Assembly (NCBI GenBank): GCA_030829155.1
Contig: JAURBD010000028.1
Coordinates: 1 to 16,864, forward strand
DNA from: Flavobacteriaceae bacterium
Lineage (GTDB): Bacteria > Bacteroidota > Bacteroidia > Flavobacteriales > Flavobacteriaceae
DNA: 16,864 nt
Direction of reading: 5' to 3'
Part shown: positions 6,543-13,970 of the stretch, piece after piece
Numbering within the stretch: position 1 is the stretch's first letter
How the letters are laid out: each line of letters begins with the position of its first letter
The notes under the pieces: model-generated
What the model saw: only the letters and a program-made list of their open reading frames with translations
What the model was told of the DNA's origin: nothing
Databases searched by the model: none
Translations under genes and position numbers: made by a program

Positions 6543-7694
6543 ATGAAAAATAAATTACGTTTTAATACCGCTACAATACATGGGGGTCAGTCGTACGATC
6601 CAGCTTATGGAGCAGTAATGCCACCCATATATCAAACCTCTACTTATGCTCAAACTACCCCTGGAGGACATAAAGGATTTGAGTATAGCAGAACCCATAA
6701 TCCCACTCGTCAAGCGTTAGAGAAATCTTTAGCTAGTATTGAAAATGGAAAACACGGTTTAGCCTTTGGTTCAGGTTTAGCAGCTATTGATGCTGTTTTG
6801 AAGTTGTTAAAGCCTGGCGACGAGGTTGTATCTACCAACGATTTATACGGAGGATCTTATCGTTTATTCACCAAAATTTTTAAAGGCTTTGGAATCAAAT
6901 TTCACTTTATAGGAATGAGCGATGTCAACGAAGTAAGCAAGGCCATAAATAAAAAAACTAAATTGATTTGGGTAGAAACTCCCACCAATCCCATGATGAA
7001 CGTAGTTAACATTAAAGCAGTATCAGCGATTGCTAAAAAACATCAACTCCTTTTAGCAGTTGACAATACTTTTGCTTCACCCTATCTTCAACAACCTCTA
7101 GACTTTGGTGCAGATATCGTAATGCATTCTGCAACCAAATACATTGGTGGTCATAGTGATGTAGTATTAGGAGCATTAATTGTTAATAACGATGATTTAG
7201 CAGAACGCTTATTTTTTATTCAAAATGCAAGTGGTGCAGTTTGTGGACCTATGGACAGTTTTCTTACTCTAAGGGGAATAAAAACACTACATGTTCGTAT
7301 GCAACGACACTGTGAAAACGGAAAGATCATAGCTGAATATTTAAATAACCATCCTAAAATTGAAAAAGTATATTGGCCTGGATTTGACACCCATCCAAAT
7401 CACTTAATTGCCAAAACTCAAATGAGAGATTTTGGCGGGATGTTATCTTTTACACCTGTAGGAGCAGATTTTAATGCCGCTATCAAAATAATAGAAAACT
7501 TAAAACTCTTTACTCTTGCTGAATCTTTAGGAGGAGTAGAAAGTTTGGCTGGACATCCAGCCAGTATGACCCATGCTTCGATTCCTAAGATAGAACGAGA
7601 AAAAAGCGGCGTGGTAGATTCTCTAATTCGATTGAGTGTTGGAATTGAAGATGCACAAGATTTAATTGAAGACTTAGAACAAGCCATTGGATAA
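6543..7694 (+). CDS. metB: Trans-sulfuration PLP enzyme (cystathionine gamma-synthase/lyase type)
   Basis: This 383-residue protein is a fold-type I PLP enzyme of the Cys/Met metabolism family. Visible parts are PPIYQTSTY (27-35), the phosphate-binding FEYSRTHNPTR (Tyr48, Arg50 reach the neighbouring subunit), GSGLAAIDA, Tyr102 in LYGGSYR stacking on PLP, Asp174 in AVDNTFASP, and the Schiff-base Lys199 in SATKYIGGHSD. The C-terminal SLGGVESL...MTHAS and LIRLSVGIED carry the substrate carboxylate-binding Arg. Family members make or split cystathionine, or use O-acetylhomoserine; the sequence alone does not cleanly separate gamma-synthase, gamma-lyase and beta-lyase. The GGVESL loop with Glu favours the gamma-synthase/gamma-lyase side, so the symbol is provisional. 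Cytosolic, probably a tetramer. A -7 box lies at 6512-6519 and lpxH starts 36 bp downstream. Confidence 0.92.
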   Translation: MKNKLRFNTATIHGGQSYDPAYGAVMPPIYQTSTYAQTTPGGHKGFEYSRTHNPTRQALEKSLASIENGKHGLAFGSGLAAIDAVLKLLKPGDEVVSTNDLYGGSYRLFTKIFKGFGIKFHFIGMSDVNEVSKAINKKTKLIWVETPTNPMMNVVNIKAVSAIAKKHQLLLAVDNTFASPYLQQPLDFGADIVMHSATKYIGGHSDVVLGALIVNNDDLAERLFFIQNASGAVCGPMDSFLTLRGIKTLHVRMQRHCENGKIIAEYLNNHPKIEKVYWPGFDTHPNHLIAKTQMRDFGGMLSFTPVGADFNAAIKIIENLKLFTLAESLGGVESLAGHPASMTHASIPKIEREKSGVVDSLIRLSVGIEDAQDLIEDLEQAIG

Positions 7695-7705
7695 ACTGTT
7701 TTCTG

Positions 7706-7713
7706 TATCTTTA
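7706..7713 (+). promoter_or_regulatory. Possible -7 box before lpxH
   Basis: TATCTTTA, one base from TAnnTTTG, sits 17 bases before the ATG at 7731. A TTG at 7687-7689 is 16 bases upstream, close to the usual -33 spacing. It lies in the 36-bp gap after the trans-sulfuration gene, so lpxH-hflX may have their own promoter. Confidence 0.35.
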
Positions 7714-7730
7714 TATATTATCAGCTGTTT

Positions 7731-8489
7731 ATGAAACTTCCCAATGGAAAAAAAATATACTTCGCCTCCGACAATCATTTGGGTGCTCCAGACCCTAAAA
7801 GCAGTGCTCATCGGGAGCGTATTTTTTTAGATTGGTTGAATCATATTCAACAAGATGTAGGGATTTTATTTTTACTGGGAGACCTATTTGATTTTTGGTT
7901 TGAATACAAAACAGTTGTTCCAAAGGGTTTTGTACGAGTTCTAGGAAAACTTGCAGAACTTTCGGACCAGGGTACTGAAATTAATTTTTTTGTTGGGAAT
8001 CACGACCTTTGGGTTCAAGATTATTTCCAAAAGGAATTGGGTTTTATTGTACACCACTCAACTCAAGAATTTACGATTAACCAAAAAAAGTTTTTTATAG
8101 CCCACGGAGATGGATTGGGACCCAATGACATGGGCTTTAAACGAATGAAAAAGGTTTTTACCAATAAATTATTTCAGTGGTTTTTCCGATGGATACATCC
8201 AGATATTGGTATGCGTTTGGGCCAGTATTTATCGGTAAAAAACAAAATAATTTCTGGAGATGAAGACATTGTATTTTTGGGAGAGGATAAAGAATGGTTG
8301 GTTCATTACTGTAAAAAGAAACAAACAGAAGAAAAGAGAGACTTTTTTATTTTTGGACACCGTCATTTACCCTTAGACATTGCCATTGATGACCAAGCAC
8401 GCTATCTAAATCTGGGGGATTGGATAACTCATTTTACTTATGCCGATTTTGATGGAACAAATTTAGAATTAAAAAAGTGGCAACCATAA
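7731..8489 (+). CDS. lpxH: UDP-2,3-diacylglucosamine diphosphatase, LpxH-like calcineurin-type phosphoesterase
   Basis: This 252-residue protein has the full metallophosphoesterase set: SDNHLG (Asp14, His16), GDLFDFW (Asp51), GNHDLW (Asn90, His91), HGDG (His125) and GHRH (His210, His212), which bind the two-metal centre. The GDLFDFWFEY and GNHDLW forms with a large helical insert (~128-195) are typical of LpxH. LpxH cleaves UDP-2,3-diacylglucosamine to lipid X and UMP, the fourth step of lipid A synthesis, at the inner face of the cytoplasmic membrane; the helical insert provides the lipid-binding cap. Length is close to the usual 240-260. hflX starts 3 bp after its stop, so the two are co-transcribed. 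The related LpxI/LpxG solutions are excluded by fold or motifs. Confidence 0.88.
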   Translation: MKLPNGKKIYFASDNHLGAPDPKSSAHRERIFLDWLNHIQQDVGILFLLGDLFDFWFEYKTVVPKGFVRVLGKLAELSDQGTEINFFVGNHDLWVQDYFQKELGFIVHHSTQEFTINQKKFFIAHGDGLGPNDMGFKRMKKVFTNKLFQWFFRWIHPDIGMRLGQYLSVKNKIISGDEDIVFLGEDKEWLVHYCKKKQTEEKRDFFIFGHRHLPLDIAIDDQARYLNLGDWITHFTYADFDGTNLELKKWQP

Positions 8490-8492
8490 AAC

Positions 8493-9698
8493 ATGATAGA
8501 AAAGAAAAAACTAGTGTTCGAGAAAACGGTTTTGGTAGGAGTTATTTCTGCTCGACAAGATGAAGACCAAGCTCTTGAATATTTAGCAGAATTAGGTTTC
8601 TTAGCTCATACGGCAGGTGGTGAAGTTATTAAACAATACACTCAAAAAATCACACTTCCAAATCCAAAAACATTTATTGGAAGTGGTAAATTAATGGAAG
8701 TTCAAAGTTTTGTTGAAGAACACGAGGTTTCAACAGTTGTTTTTGATGACGAATTAACCCCAGCTCAACAGAGGAACATTGAGGAACTTTTAAAATGTAA
8801 AATCCTAGACCGTACCGGTCTAATCCTTGACATCTTTGCACAAAGAGCACAAACCAGTTATGCAAGAACACAAGTTGAATTGGCACAGTATGAATATTTA
8901 ATGCCCCGTTTAAAAGGATTATGGACACATTTGGAACGTCAAAAAGGTGGGATTGGAATGCGAGGTCCTGGAGAAACTGAAATTGAAACAGACAGGCGTA
9001 TTGTTCGAGACAAAATTGCGCTATTGAAAAAGAAATTACAAGTAATTGATAAACAAATGTCAACTCAAAGAGGAAACAGAAGAGCCTTAATTCGAGTTGC
9101 TTTGGTTGGATACACCAATGTTGGAAAATCAACTTTGATGAATACAATTGCTAAAAGCCAAGTTTTTGCTGAAAACAAATTATTTGCAACCCTAGATACC
9201 ACTGTCCGGAAAGTAGTAATTGGAAATTTACCTTTTCTGCTGAGTGATACAGTTGGGTTCATTAGAAAACTCCCCACTCAATTAGTCGAATCTTTTAAGA
9301 GCACCTTGGATGAGGTTCAAGAAGCTGACTTATTGCTTCATGTTGTGGATATCTCTCATCCTAACTTTGAAGAGCACATTGAATCTGTGAATTTAATTTT
9401 ATCTGAAATCAAAAGCCAAAACAAGCCAACCCTGATGGTGTTCAATAAAATTGACGCCTATAAACCCTTGATTATTGAAGAAGACGATCTGGTAACCGAA
9501 AAAACGTCAAGGCACTTTACTTTGAATGAGTGGGAACAAACTTGGATGTCTCGAATGAATGGTAATGCTCTCTTTATTTCTGCCACAAAAAAAGAGAATA
9601 TAGAGCACTTCAGAAAAAAAAGCTATGCTGCCATACGAGACATTCATGTTAAGCGTTTTCCATACAATAACTTCCTATTCCCAGAAGGACTTGAATAG
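8493..9698 (+). CDS. hflX: GTPase HflX
   Basis: This 401-residue protein has the HflX layout: an N-terminal HflX domain (~12-190) with the PNPKTFIGSGK nucleotide-binding loop (56-66) and the family hallmark GIGMRGPGETEIETDRR (153-169), then an Obg-type GTPase domain. G1 is GYTNVGKST (206-214), G3 is DTVGF (252-256) and G4 is NKID (318-321). HflX binds the 50S subunit and splits or rescues stalled or inactive ribosomes during stress, in the cytosol. Length is normal for Bacteroidota, and the short C-terminal domain follows residue ~365. It sits 3 bp after lpxH on the same strand. There is no hfq, hflK or hflC nearby, unlike in enterobacteria. Confidence 0.97.
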   Translation: MIEKKKLVFEKTVLVGVISARQDEDQALEYLAELGFLAHTAGGEVIKQYTQKITLPNPKTFIGSGKLMEVQSFVEEHEVSTVVFDDELTPAQQRNIEELLKCKILDRTGLILDIFAQRAQTSYARTQVELAQYEYLMPRLKGLWTHLERQKGGIGMRGPGETEIETDRRIVRDKIALLKKKLQVIDKQMSTQRGNRRALIRVALVGYTNVGKSTLMNTIAKSQVFAENKLFATLDTTVRKVVIGNLPFLLSDTVGFIRKLPTQLVESFKSTLDEVQEADLLLHVVDISHPNFEEHIESVNLILSEIKSQNKPTLMVFNKIDAYKPLIIEEDDLVTEKTSRHFTLNEWEQTWMSRMNGNALFISATKKENIEHFRKKSYAAIRDIHVKRFPYNNFLFPEGLE

Positions 9699-9746
9699 TT
9701 AATTATTCACTAAATTCGATGTATATAAACCCTAAATTTATCTCAC

Positions 9747-10679
9747 ATGAAAAAAATCGTCACACTTTTTTTGTTATGCTTATTTGTTAGTTGTAGTTCC
9801 GATGACCCTTTAGAAACCTATTTAGAAAAAGTACAATTGGTATTAAATCAAGATCCAACTTCAAACCCAGTAGAAGAATTTTCATTGTTTTTTGAGGATA
9901 TTTCTTATGGACCCGAAACCCGAAATAAATTTGATTTGTTTCTTCCTCAAGATGGAAACGCCAAGGGCATTGTAGTTTTTTTTCACGGTGGAAGTTTTTT
10001 ATACAACGACAAAAGTGATGTTTACGAGGAACCTTATGTGGGGATTATAAAAGATCTTTTAAATCAAAACGTAGCAGTGGTTAATTCAAATTACAGTTTT
10101 CTGAATAGCACTAATAGTAGAGGAGTAATAACAGCGCTTTCGGAGGGGAATATATTGTTGAATCATCTCAAAACCATTGCAGCTGATCTTTCATTGAATG
10201 CTGATAAAATAGTTTTAAGTGGTGTGTCATCAGGAGCTGGAATTGCTCTGTGGAATGGTCTGCAGGCAGAATACAATGATGGGGTTCTTGGAGTATTGGC
10301 TCTTGAAACTCAGAGCAGTTATAATTTGTACACATGGGAAAATTTATTCTCGGGACTCACTATCGATGCTGTGACACAAAATAATCCAGACTTTCAACTG
10401 CTTTTTTCTCTTTTTTATGGGGGTTCTCAACCAACTCAAGAACAACTAGACCTTGTTGATTTTATTGAATTTATTGATTCGAGTGATCCAGAGCTTTATT
10501 TGTACAACAATACAGGAAGTCAATTTTTAACTTCATCTGGAGAAATAGATTTAAATGTTTTATATCACAGTGTATTACATTCCGATGCTTTGCGGGGAAG
10601 AGCAATTCAGCAAGGTTTAGGGTTTTCAGGGGCTTTTGCTGAAACTCCTGATGCTTTTATTTTACGGTTATTTGAATAA
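9747..10679 (+). CDS. Alpha/beta-hydrolase (carboxylesterase-like) lipoprotein
   Basis: This 310-residue protein begins with a lipoprotein signal (FVSC, Cys16), followed by Ser-Ser-Asp-Asp, so it is anchored in an envelope membrane. The hydrolase core shows the oxyanion motif FFHGGSF (78-84) and the nucleophile elbow GVSSG (159-163, Ser161). This pattern belongs to esterases/lipases of the carboxylesterase or hormone-sensitive lipase type. A catalytic Asp and His should follow; the candidates are the Asp-rich region around 230-250 and the histidines of the YHSVLHSDA segment near 270-276, but I cannot assign them. Substrate unknown. It is preceded by a 48-bp gap holding a TAAATTTA word at 9733-9740 and may be transcribed alone. 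Its 3' side abuts a region of decayed gene fragments. Confidence 0.85.
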   Translation: MKKIVTLFLLCLFVSCSSDDPLETYLEKVQLVLNQDPTSNPVEEFSLFFEDISYGPETRNKFDLFLPQDGNAKGIVVFFHGGSFLYNDKSDVYEEPYVGIIKDLLNQNVAVVNSNYSFLNSTNSRGVITALSEGNILLNHLKTIAADLSLNADKIVLSGVSSGAGIALWNGLQAEYNDGVLGVLALETQSSYNLYTWENLFSGLTIDAVTQNNPDFQLLFSLFYGGSQPTQEQLDLVDFIEFIDSSDPELYLYNNTGSQFLTSSGEIDLNVLYHSVLHSDALRGRAIQQGLGFSGAFAETPDAFILRLFE

Positions 10680-10683
10680 TTTA

Positions 10684-10805
10684 TTAATTTATTTCTTGAG
10701 CAAGCAACAGATAAATAGGAAAATGATCTGAATACCTTTTAATCCTTTTCCGTTAATTAGAGTTTGGAAGGGATATCCTTTGTACTGGAAATTTAAGCTA
10801 AATTT
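10684..10805 (-). pseudogene. C-terminal relic of an endonuclease/exonuclease/phosphatase family protein
   Basis: Minus-strand translation from ~10805 down gives FQYKGYPFQTLINGKG and, after a one-base shift near 10734, YSDHFPIYLLLAQEIN ending at a TAA (10686-10684). The YKGYP...T stretch followed by YSDHFP-(V/I)-Y matches the end of secreted flavobacterial EEP-family nucleases/phosphatases; the SDH is their last catalytic motif (Asp-His). The two parts fit together only across the frameshift, and a stop codon lies just upstream of the first part, so the fragment cannot be translated as one piece. Some 200 or more residues of the N-terminal domain are missing. Family identity rests on recognition of the motifs, not on a search. 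Confidence 0.6.
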
Positions 10806-10910
10806 TTATGGAAGATAATTGTTTTTTTTGCATTTAAATATAAAGGAAGCGGAAAAACTTCTCAAGATGGCACCTATGAATTCGATGATTTTCGTATTTT
10901 TAACAAATAA
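10800..10910 (+). pseudogene. C-terminal relic of a secreted surface-domain (choice-of-anchor-like) protein
   Basis: A plus-strand frame with a stop just upstream (10794-10796) and no ATG in frame reads ...FAFKYKGSGKTSQDGTYEF, then DDFRIFNK and TAA (10908-10910). A 'AFKYxGSGxTxxDGTYExDDFxI' ending is typical of the beta-sandwich C-terminal domains (choice-of-anchor J or similar) of secreted flavobacterial proteins that often accompany EEP nucleases. A run of eight T (10822-10829) may hold a further frameshift: upstream of it another frame reads MEDNC, a better fit to the family's usual '(D)NVxxAFKY'. Only about 30 residues remain. It points away from the EEP relic and their broken 5' ends meet near 10800. 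Confidence 0.45.
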
Positions 10911-11158
10911 ATGTTAAATTATATTCCATGTCTTATGTTATTCAAAAAATACTAGCGTTAATTGTTGATCTTATCAACTTAATACTTCTTAATTTTTCAT
11001 AGGAATAGAGTCGTCCAAACAATTTCAATTTTTAGTTCTCATCCAAAAACAATCGGGAGTGAATTTTTACTCAAATGATAAATTTTAAAAGATCAACAGA
11101 TTTTTCTAAAATAAAAATCTAGTTATTCCTTGAGTTAAAATTGATTCCAAAAGTGTGA
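10911..11158. other. Gene-free AT-rich spacer
   Basis: I see no supported gene here. It has many stops in all frames, a small hairpin (arms GTTGAT 10964-10969 and ATCAAC 10973-10978), and a longer AT-rich hairpin at 11098-11120. A 24-codon ATG frame at 10928-11002 is hydrophobic but has no support. With the two relics before it, this looks like decaying DNA left by loss of former genes. Confidence 0.5.
11098..11120 (-). terminator. AT-rich hairpin downstream of the SDR gene
   Basis: Perfect 8-bp arms AGATTTTT (11098-11105) and AAAAATCT (11113-11120) with a 7-base loop lie ~39 bases after the SDR stop on the minus strand. The stem is weak because it is AT-rich, and a short T-run follows only after a further seven bases. 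A terminator role for the AKR-SDR operon is plausible. Confidence 0.35.
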
Positions 11159-11908
11159 TCACTTTTTTTTATTTAAAACAGTTGCATTGGCTTGATCAGT
11201 TGGTAAAACAGTTATGTCGGCAATGGTCACATGTTTAGGAGCATGTACCATAAAAGCAATCGTATTGGCTATATCCTCAGCTTGTAGGGCTTCTAATTGG
11301 CTGTAAACACTTTTTGCACGATTAATATCACCCTTAAAGCGAACTTCAGAAAATTCAGTTTCAACAAGCCCCGGGTGAACTGCACCTACTCGGATTCCTA
11401 GGGGATTCAAATCGATTCGAAGCCCTTGAGTAAATGCGTTAAGCGCGGCCTTACTTGCACAATAAACATTTCCTTTCGGGTAAACCTCGAGTCCTGCAAT
11501 AGACCCAACATTAATGATGTGTCCTGATTTTCTTTCCGTCATAAAAGGTAAGATGGCTTTGGTTACATACATAACTCCTTTCACGTTCCCATCAATCATT
11601 GTATCCCAGTCATCTAAATTGGCCTCGATTACATCATGAAGACCATGGGCATTTCCTGCATTATTGAGGAGCACATCGATGTTTTTAAAACTTTCAGGGA
11701 GGCTATCAATTGCCTTGAAAACTGAAGCTTTATCTCGTACATCGAAATTAAGTGTATGAACTACGGTCGGAAGTTCTTCTTTTAATTGATCTAATCGTTC
11801 TTGTCTTCTTCCGCATAAAATTAGACGGGCACCGAGTGCAGCAAAATGTATTGCCGTAGCTTTACCTATGCCACTTGTAGCTCCAGTAATAAGTATGGTT
11901 TTATTCAT
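11159..11908 (-). CDS. Short-chain dehydrogenase/reductase (YdfG-like)
   Basis: This 249-residue cytosolic protein is a classical SDR. The NAD(P)-binding TGATSGIG is at 8-15, with Arg34/Arg35 (CGRR) after strand 2, which favours NADPH. NNAG is at 82-85, and the catalytic Ser136, Tyr149 and Lys153 lie in NVGSIAG and YCASK. The PG (179-180) and VETEFSEVRFKGD segment are like YdfG, which oxidises L-allo-threonine, serine and 3-hydroxy acids; that substrate set is an inference from pattern only. It begins 2 bases after the stop of an aldo/keto reductase gene, so the two reductases are co-translated and may act on related carbonyl compounds. Confidence 0.93.
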   Translation of the reverse strand: MNKTILITGATSGIGKATAIHFAALGARLILCGRRQERLDQLKEELPTVVHTLNFDVRDKASVFKAIDSLPESFKNIDVLLNNAGNAHGLHDVIEANLDDWDTMIDGNVKGVMYVTKAILPFMTERKSGHIINVGSIAGLEVYPKGNVYCASKAALNAFTQGLRIDLNPLGIRVGAVHPGLVETEFSEVRFKGDINRAKSVYSQLEALQAEDIANTIAFMVHAPKHVTIADITVLPTDQANATVLNKKK

Positions 11909-11910
11909 GG

Positions 11911-12777
11911 TTATGGTACTTCATGCCCCAAACTAGCTTCTAAGAGTAAAAACCAGTCTTGGAAGGTTAATTTTATTTTTAAGGCCTCTAATGCCTTTTT
12001 TAGTCTTGGGGCTTGAGTTGTTCCTACAATTGGAAAAATTTCTGCAGGATGTTTGAGTAACCAAGCCAGTAAAACCTGATCTTCAGAGGCACTGTAAATT
12101 TCACACATTTTATTAATCAAGGGTTTTAACCTTGTTTTTTGTGGATGGTCATTTTTAAAATAATTCCCCAATGGGCTCCATGCCATTGCACCTATTTGGT
12201 GATGCATCATATAATTGTATGTTCCGTTGAACATAGCTTCAGGCTGGGTTAAAGAACATTCTATTTGATTCCATTCAATCAAATTTTCAGAACGTAAAAG
12301 ATCTTTTTGAGCTGGAGTAAAATTAGAAACACCAAAGCTTTTTACTTTTCCTTGAACTTTAAGTTGTTCAATGGCAAGTGCAATTTCATGCGGATCCATT
12401 AAAGGGCTTGGTCGGTGCAAAAGCAGAACATCAAGATAATCGGTTTTAAGGTTTTGAAGTGATAATTCTACCGACTTTAGGATGTGTTCTTTAGTGTAAT
12501 CGTAATGTTTTACTGATAGCGGTCGTTCTGTGCTTGGAAGTTGGATTCCACATTTGCTGATAAATTGAACAGAAGATCGCTCTACCTTACTTTGCTTAAA
12601 TGCGGCACCAAAGGCAGCTTCTGTAGTGTAGCCTCCATAAATATCGGCATGATCAAAAGTGCTAATTCCTATTGAAAGAGCTTCAATAATTAGATCACTC
12701 ATTTGTGCGATAGAATAATTTTTTCCCCAAACACCCCAAGTCATTGTGCCTGCAATTATTTTAGAAAATGAATTCAT
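11911..12777 (-). CDS. Aldo/keto reductase (YdhF-like)
   Basis: This 288-residue protein has the AKR catalytic tetrad: Asp42 and Tyr47 in FDHADIYGG, Lys75 in FISKCG, and His121 in LLLHRPSP. The NADPH-binding end is present as well: AWSPLGNYF (~215) and PIVGTTQAPRLKKAL with its Thr/Arg. The start IIAGTMTWG, the LLLHRPSPLMDPHEIA stretch and the overall length resemble E. coli YdhF, an oxidoreductase of unknown substrate. It is cytosolic and first in an operon with the SDR gene. A perfect palindrome, CCTAAATTTAGG (12802-12813), lies 24 bases upstream of its start in the gap shared with moxR. Confidence 0.94.
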   Translation of the reverse strand: MNSFSKIIAGTMTWGVWGKNYSIAQMSDLIIEALSIGISTFDHADIYGGYTTEAAFGAAFKQSKVERSSVQFISKCGIQLPSTERPLSVKHYDYTKEHILKSVELSLQNLKTDYLDVLLLHRPSPLMDPHEIALAIEQLKVQGKVKSFGVSNFTPAQKDLLRSENLIEWNQIECSLTQPEAMFNGTYNYMMHHQIGAMAWSPLGNYFKNDHPQKTRLKPLINKMCEIYSASEDQVLLAWLLKHPAEIFPIVGTTQAPRLKKALEALKIKLTFQDWFLLLEASLGHEVP

Positions 12778-12801
12778 ATTTTAATCTTAACAATAATTCT
12801 T

Positions 12802-12813
12802 CCTAAATTTAGG
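12802..12813. promoter_or_regulatory. 12-bp palindrome in the AKR/moxR divergent gap
   Basis: CCTAAATTTAGG is a perfect palindrome, 24 bases before the AKR ATG on the minus strand. It contains TAAATTTA, a two-way variant of the -7 element, and its first ten bases recur at 9731-9740 before the hydrolase lipoprotein gene. It could be a -7 box or an operator. Confidence 0.3.
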
Positions 12814-12889
12814 TTTATTAGTGAATTCAGAGGAGTTTTTTTTCTTACTATTTTTAACCAATTATTAACAAGATTTCACTGATAATTTT

Positions 12890-12897
12890 TACATTTT
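12890..12897 (+). promoter_or_regulatory. Possible -7 box for the Bat operon
   Basis: TACATTTT, one base from TAnnTTTG and followed by TG, lies 28 bases before the moxR ATG at 12926. No convincing -33 TTG was found. Confidence 0.25.
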
Positions 12898-12925
12898 TGT
12901 ATTCCTAAAATATTTAGTTAACCTT

Positions 12926-13927
12926 ATGGATAATAATAAAAACATAGACATTAGAGCTATCAACGAGAAAATCGAAAAGGAAAGTGCTTTTATTGATTTA
13001 CTTACATTAGAAATTAACAAAGTAATCGTAGGTCAAAAACAAATGGTTGAACGCTTATTGATTGGTCTTTTGGGGCGAGGTCATATATTATTAGAAGGAG
13101 TTCCCGGTTTAGCAAAGACTTTAGCCATCAATACATTGAGCAAAGCGGTAAAAGCTCACTTTAGTAGAATCCAATTTACTCCAGATTTGTTACCTGCCGA
13201 TGTTGTGGGAACTATGATTTACAACATTAAGGAAAATGATTTCTCTATCAAAAAAGGGCCCATTTTCGCCAATTTTGTTTTGGCAGATGAGATTAACCGT
13301 GCTCCAGCTAAAGTTCAATCGGCTCTATTAGAAGCGATGCAAGAAAAACAGGTTACCATCGGAGACACTACATTTTCCTTGAAGCAACCTTTTTTGGTAA
13401 TGGCAACTCAAAATCCCGTAGAGCAAGAAGGTACATATCCCTTACCCGAAGCACAAGTAGATCGATTCATGTTAAAAACAGTTATCGATTACCCTAGAAT
13501 TGAAGATGAACAACTGATTGTTCGTTCCAATATGAATGCTACCCAACCTAAAATAAAACCTGTTGTGACTCCAAAACAAATTATTACCACTCAGGACACT
13601 GTTCGAATGGTTTATATGGATGAAAAAATAGAAAAATACATTTTGGATCTGATTTTTGCAACTCGATATCCAGATCGTTATGGTCTCGAAAAAATAAAGC
13701 CTTTAATTAGCTTTGGAGCCTCTCCGCGTGGGAGTATTAATTTAGCAACTGCTGCAAAATGTCATGCATTCCTTAGACATAGAGGGTATGTGATTCCAGA
13801 AGATGTTCGAGCTGTGATTTTTGATGTTCTTAGGCATCGAATAGGACTAACCTATGAGGCTGAAGCCGAAAATATTACAACAGAAGATTTAATTAGCCAA
13901 ATCATCAACGAGGTTGAAGTACCCTAG
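12926..13927 (+). CDS. moxR: MoxR family AAA+ ATPase
   Basis: This 333-residue cytosolic ATPase has Walker A GVPGLAKT (58-65), Walker B FVLADEINRAP (Asp121, Glu122), sensor 1 MATQNPVEQEGTYPLPEAQVDRF (Asn163) with its arginine, and a C-terminal lid with SFGASPRGSINLA carrying the sensor 2 Arg. These are the hallmarks of the MoxR group, chaperone-like ATPases that act with von Willebrand A partner proteins to mature or remodel them. Length is typical (310-340). It is first in the Bat cluster, followed by a DUF58 protein, a BatD/DUF4381-like membrane protein and BatA. In Bacteroides, bat genes affect oxygen tolerance. A hairpin overlaps its stop codon. Confidence 0.96.
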   Translation: MDNNKNIDIRAINEKIEKESAFIDLLTLEINKVIVGQKQMVERLLIGLLGRGHILLEGVPGLAKTLAINTLSKAVKAHFSRIQFTPDLLPADVVGTMIYNIKENDFSIKKGPIFANFVLADEINRAPAKVQSALLEAMQEKQVTIGDTTFSLKQPFLVMATQNPVEQEGTYPLPEAQVDRFMLKTVIDYPRIEDEQLIVRSNMNATQPKIKPVVTPKQIITTQDTVRMVYMDEKIEKYILDLIFATRYPDRYGLEKIKPLISFGASPRGSINLATAAKCHAFLRHRGYVIPEDVRAVIFDVLRHRIGLTYEAEAENITTEDLISQIINEVEVP

Positions 13928-13944
13928 AAGATGGTCCTCTTAGG
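13923..13944 (+). terminator. Intercistronic hairpin at the moxR stop, possible attenuator
   Basis: Arms CCT plus AAGA (13923-13925 and 13928-13931, with a 2-base bulge) pair with TCTTAGG (13938-13944) around a 6-base loop, and ATTTTA follows. It starts two bases before the moxR stop codon and lies in the 43-bp gap before the DUF58 gene. It could lower expression of the downstream genes relative to moxR. Confidence 0.3.
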
Positions 13945-13970
13945 ATTTTAAAAAAGGAACATTTGTTATC

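Noticed and set aside
8674..9147. 157-codon minus-strand frame inside hflX
   Set aside because: It lies opposite the conserved HflX and GTPase motifs and has a Leu/Gln/Phe-rich composition typical of a shadow frame.
10928..11002. 24-codon hydrophobic frame (starts MSYVIQKILAL), like a small membrane or toxin peptide
   Set aside because: It lies in decayed spacer DNA, has no promoter or ribosome-binding evidence and no partner, and such short hydrophobic frames arise by chance in AT-rich DNA.
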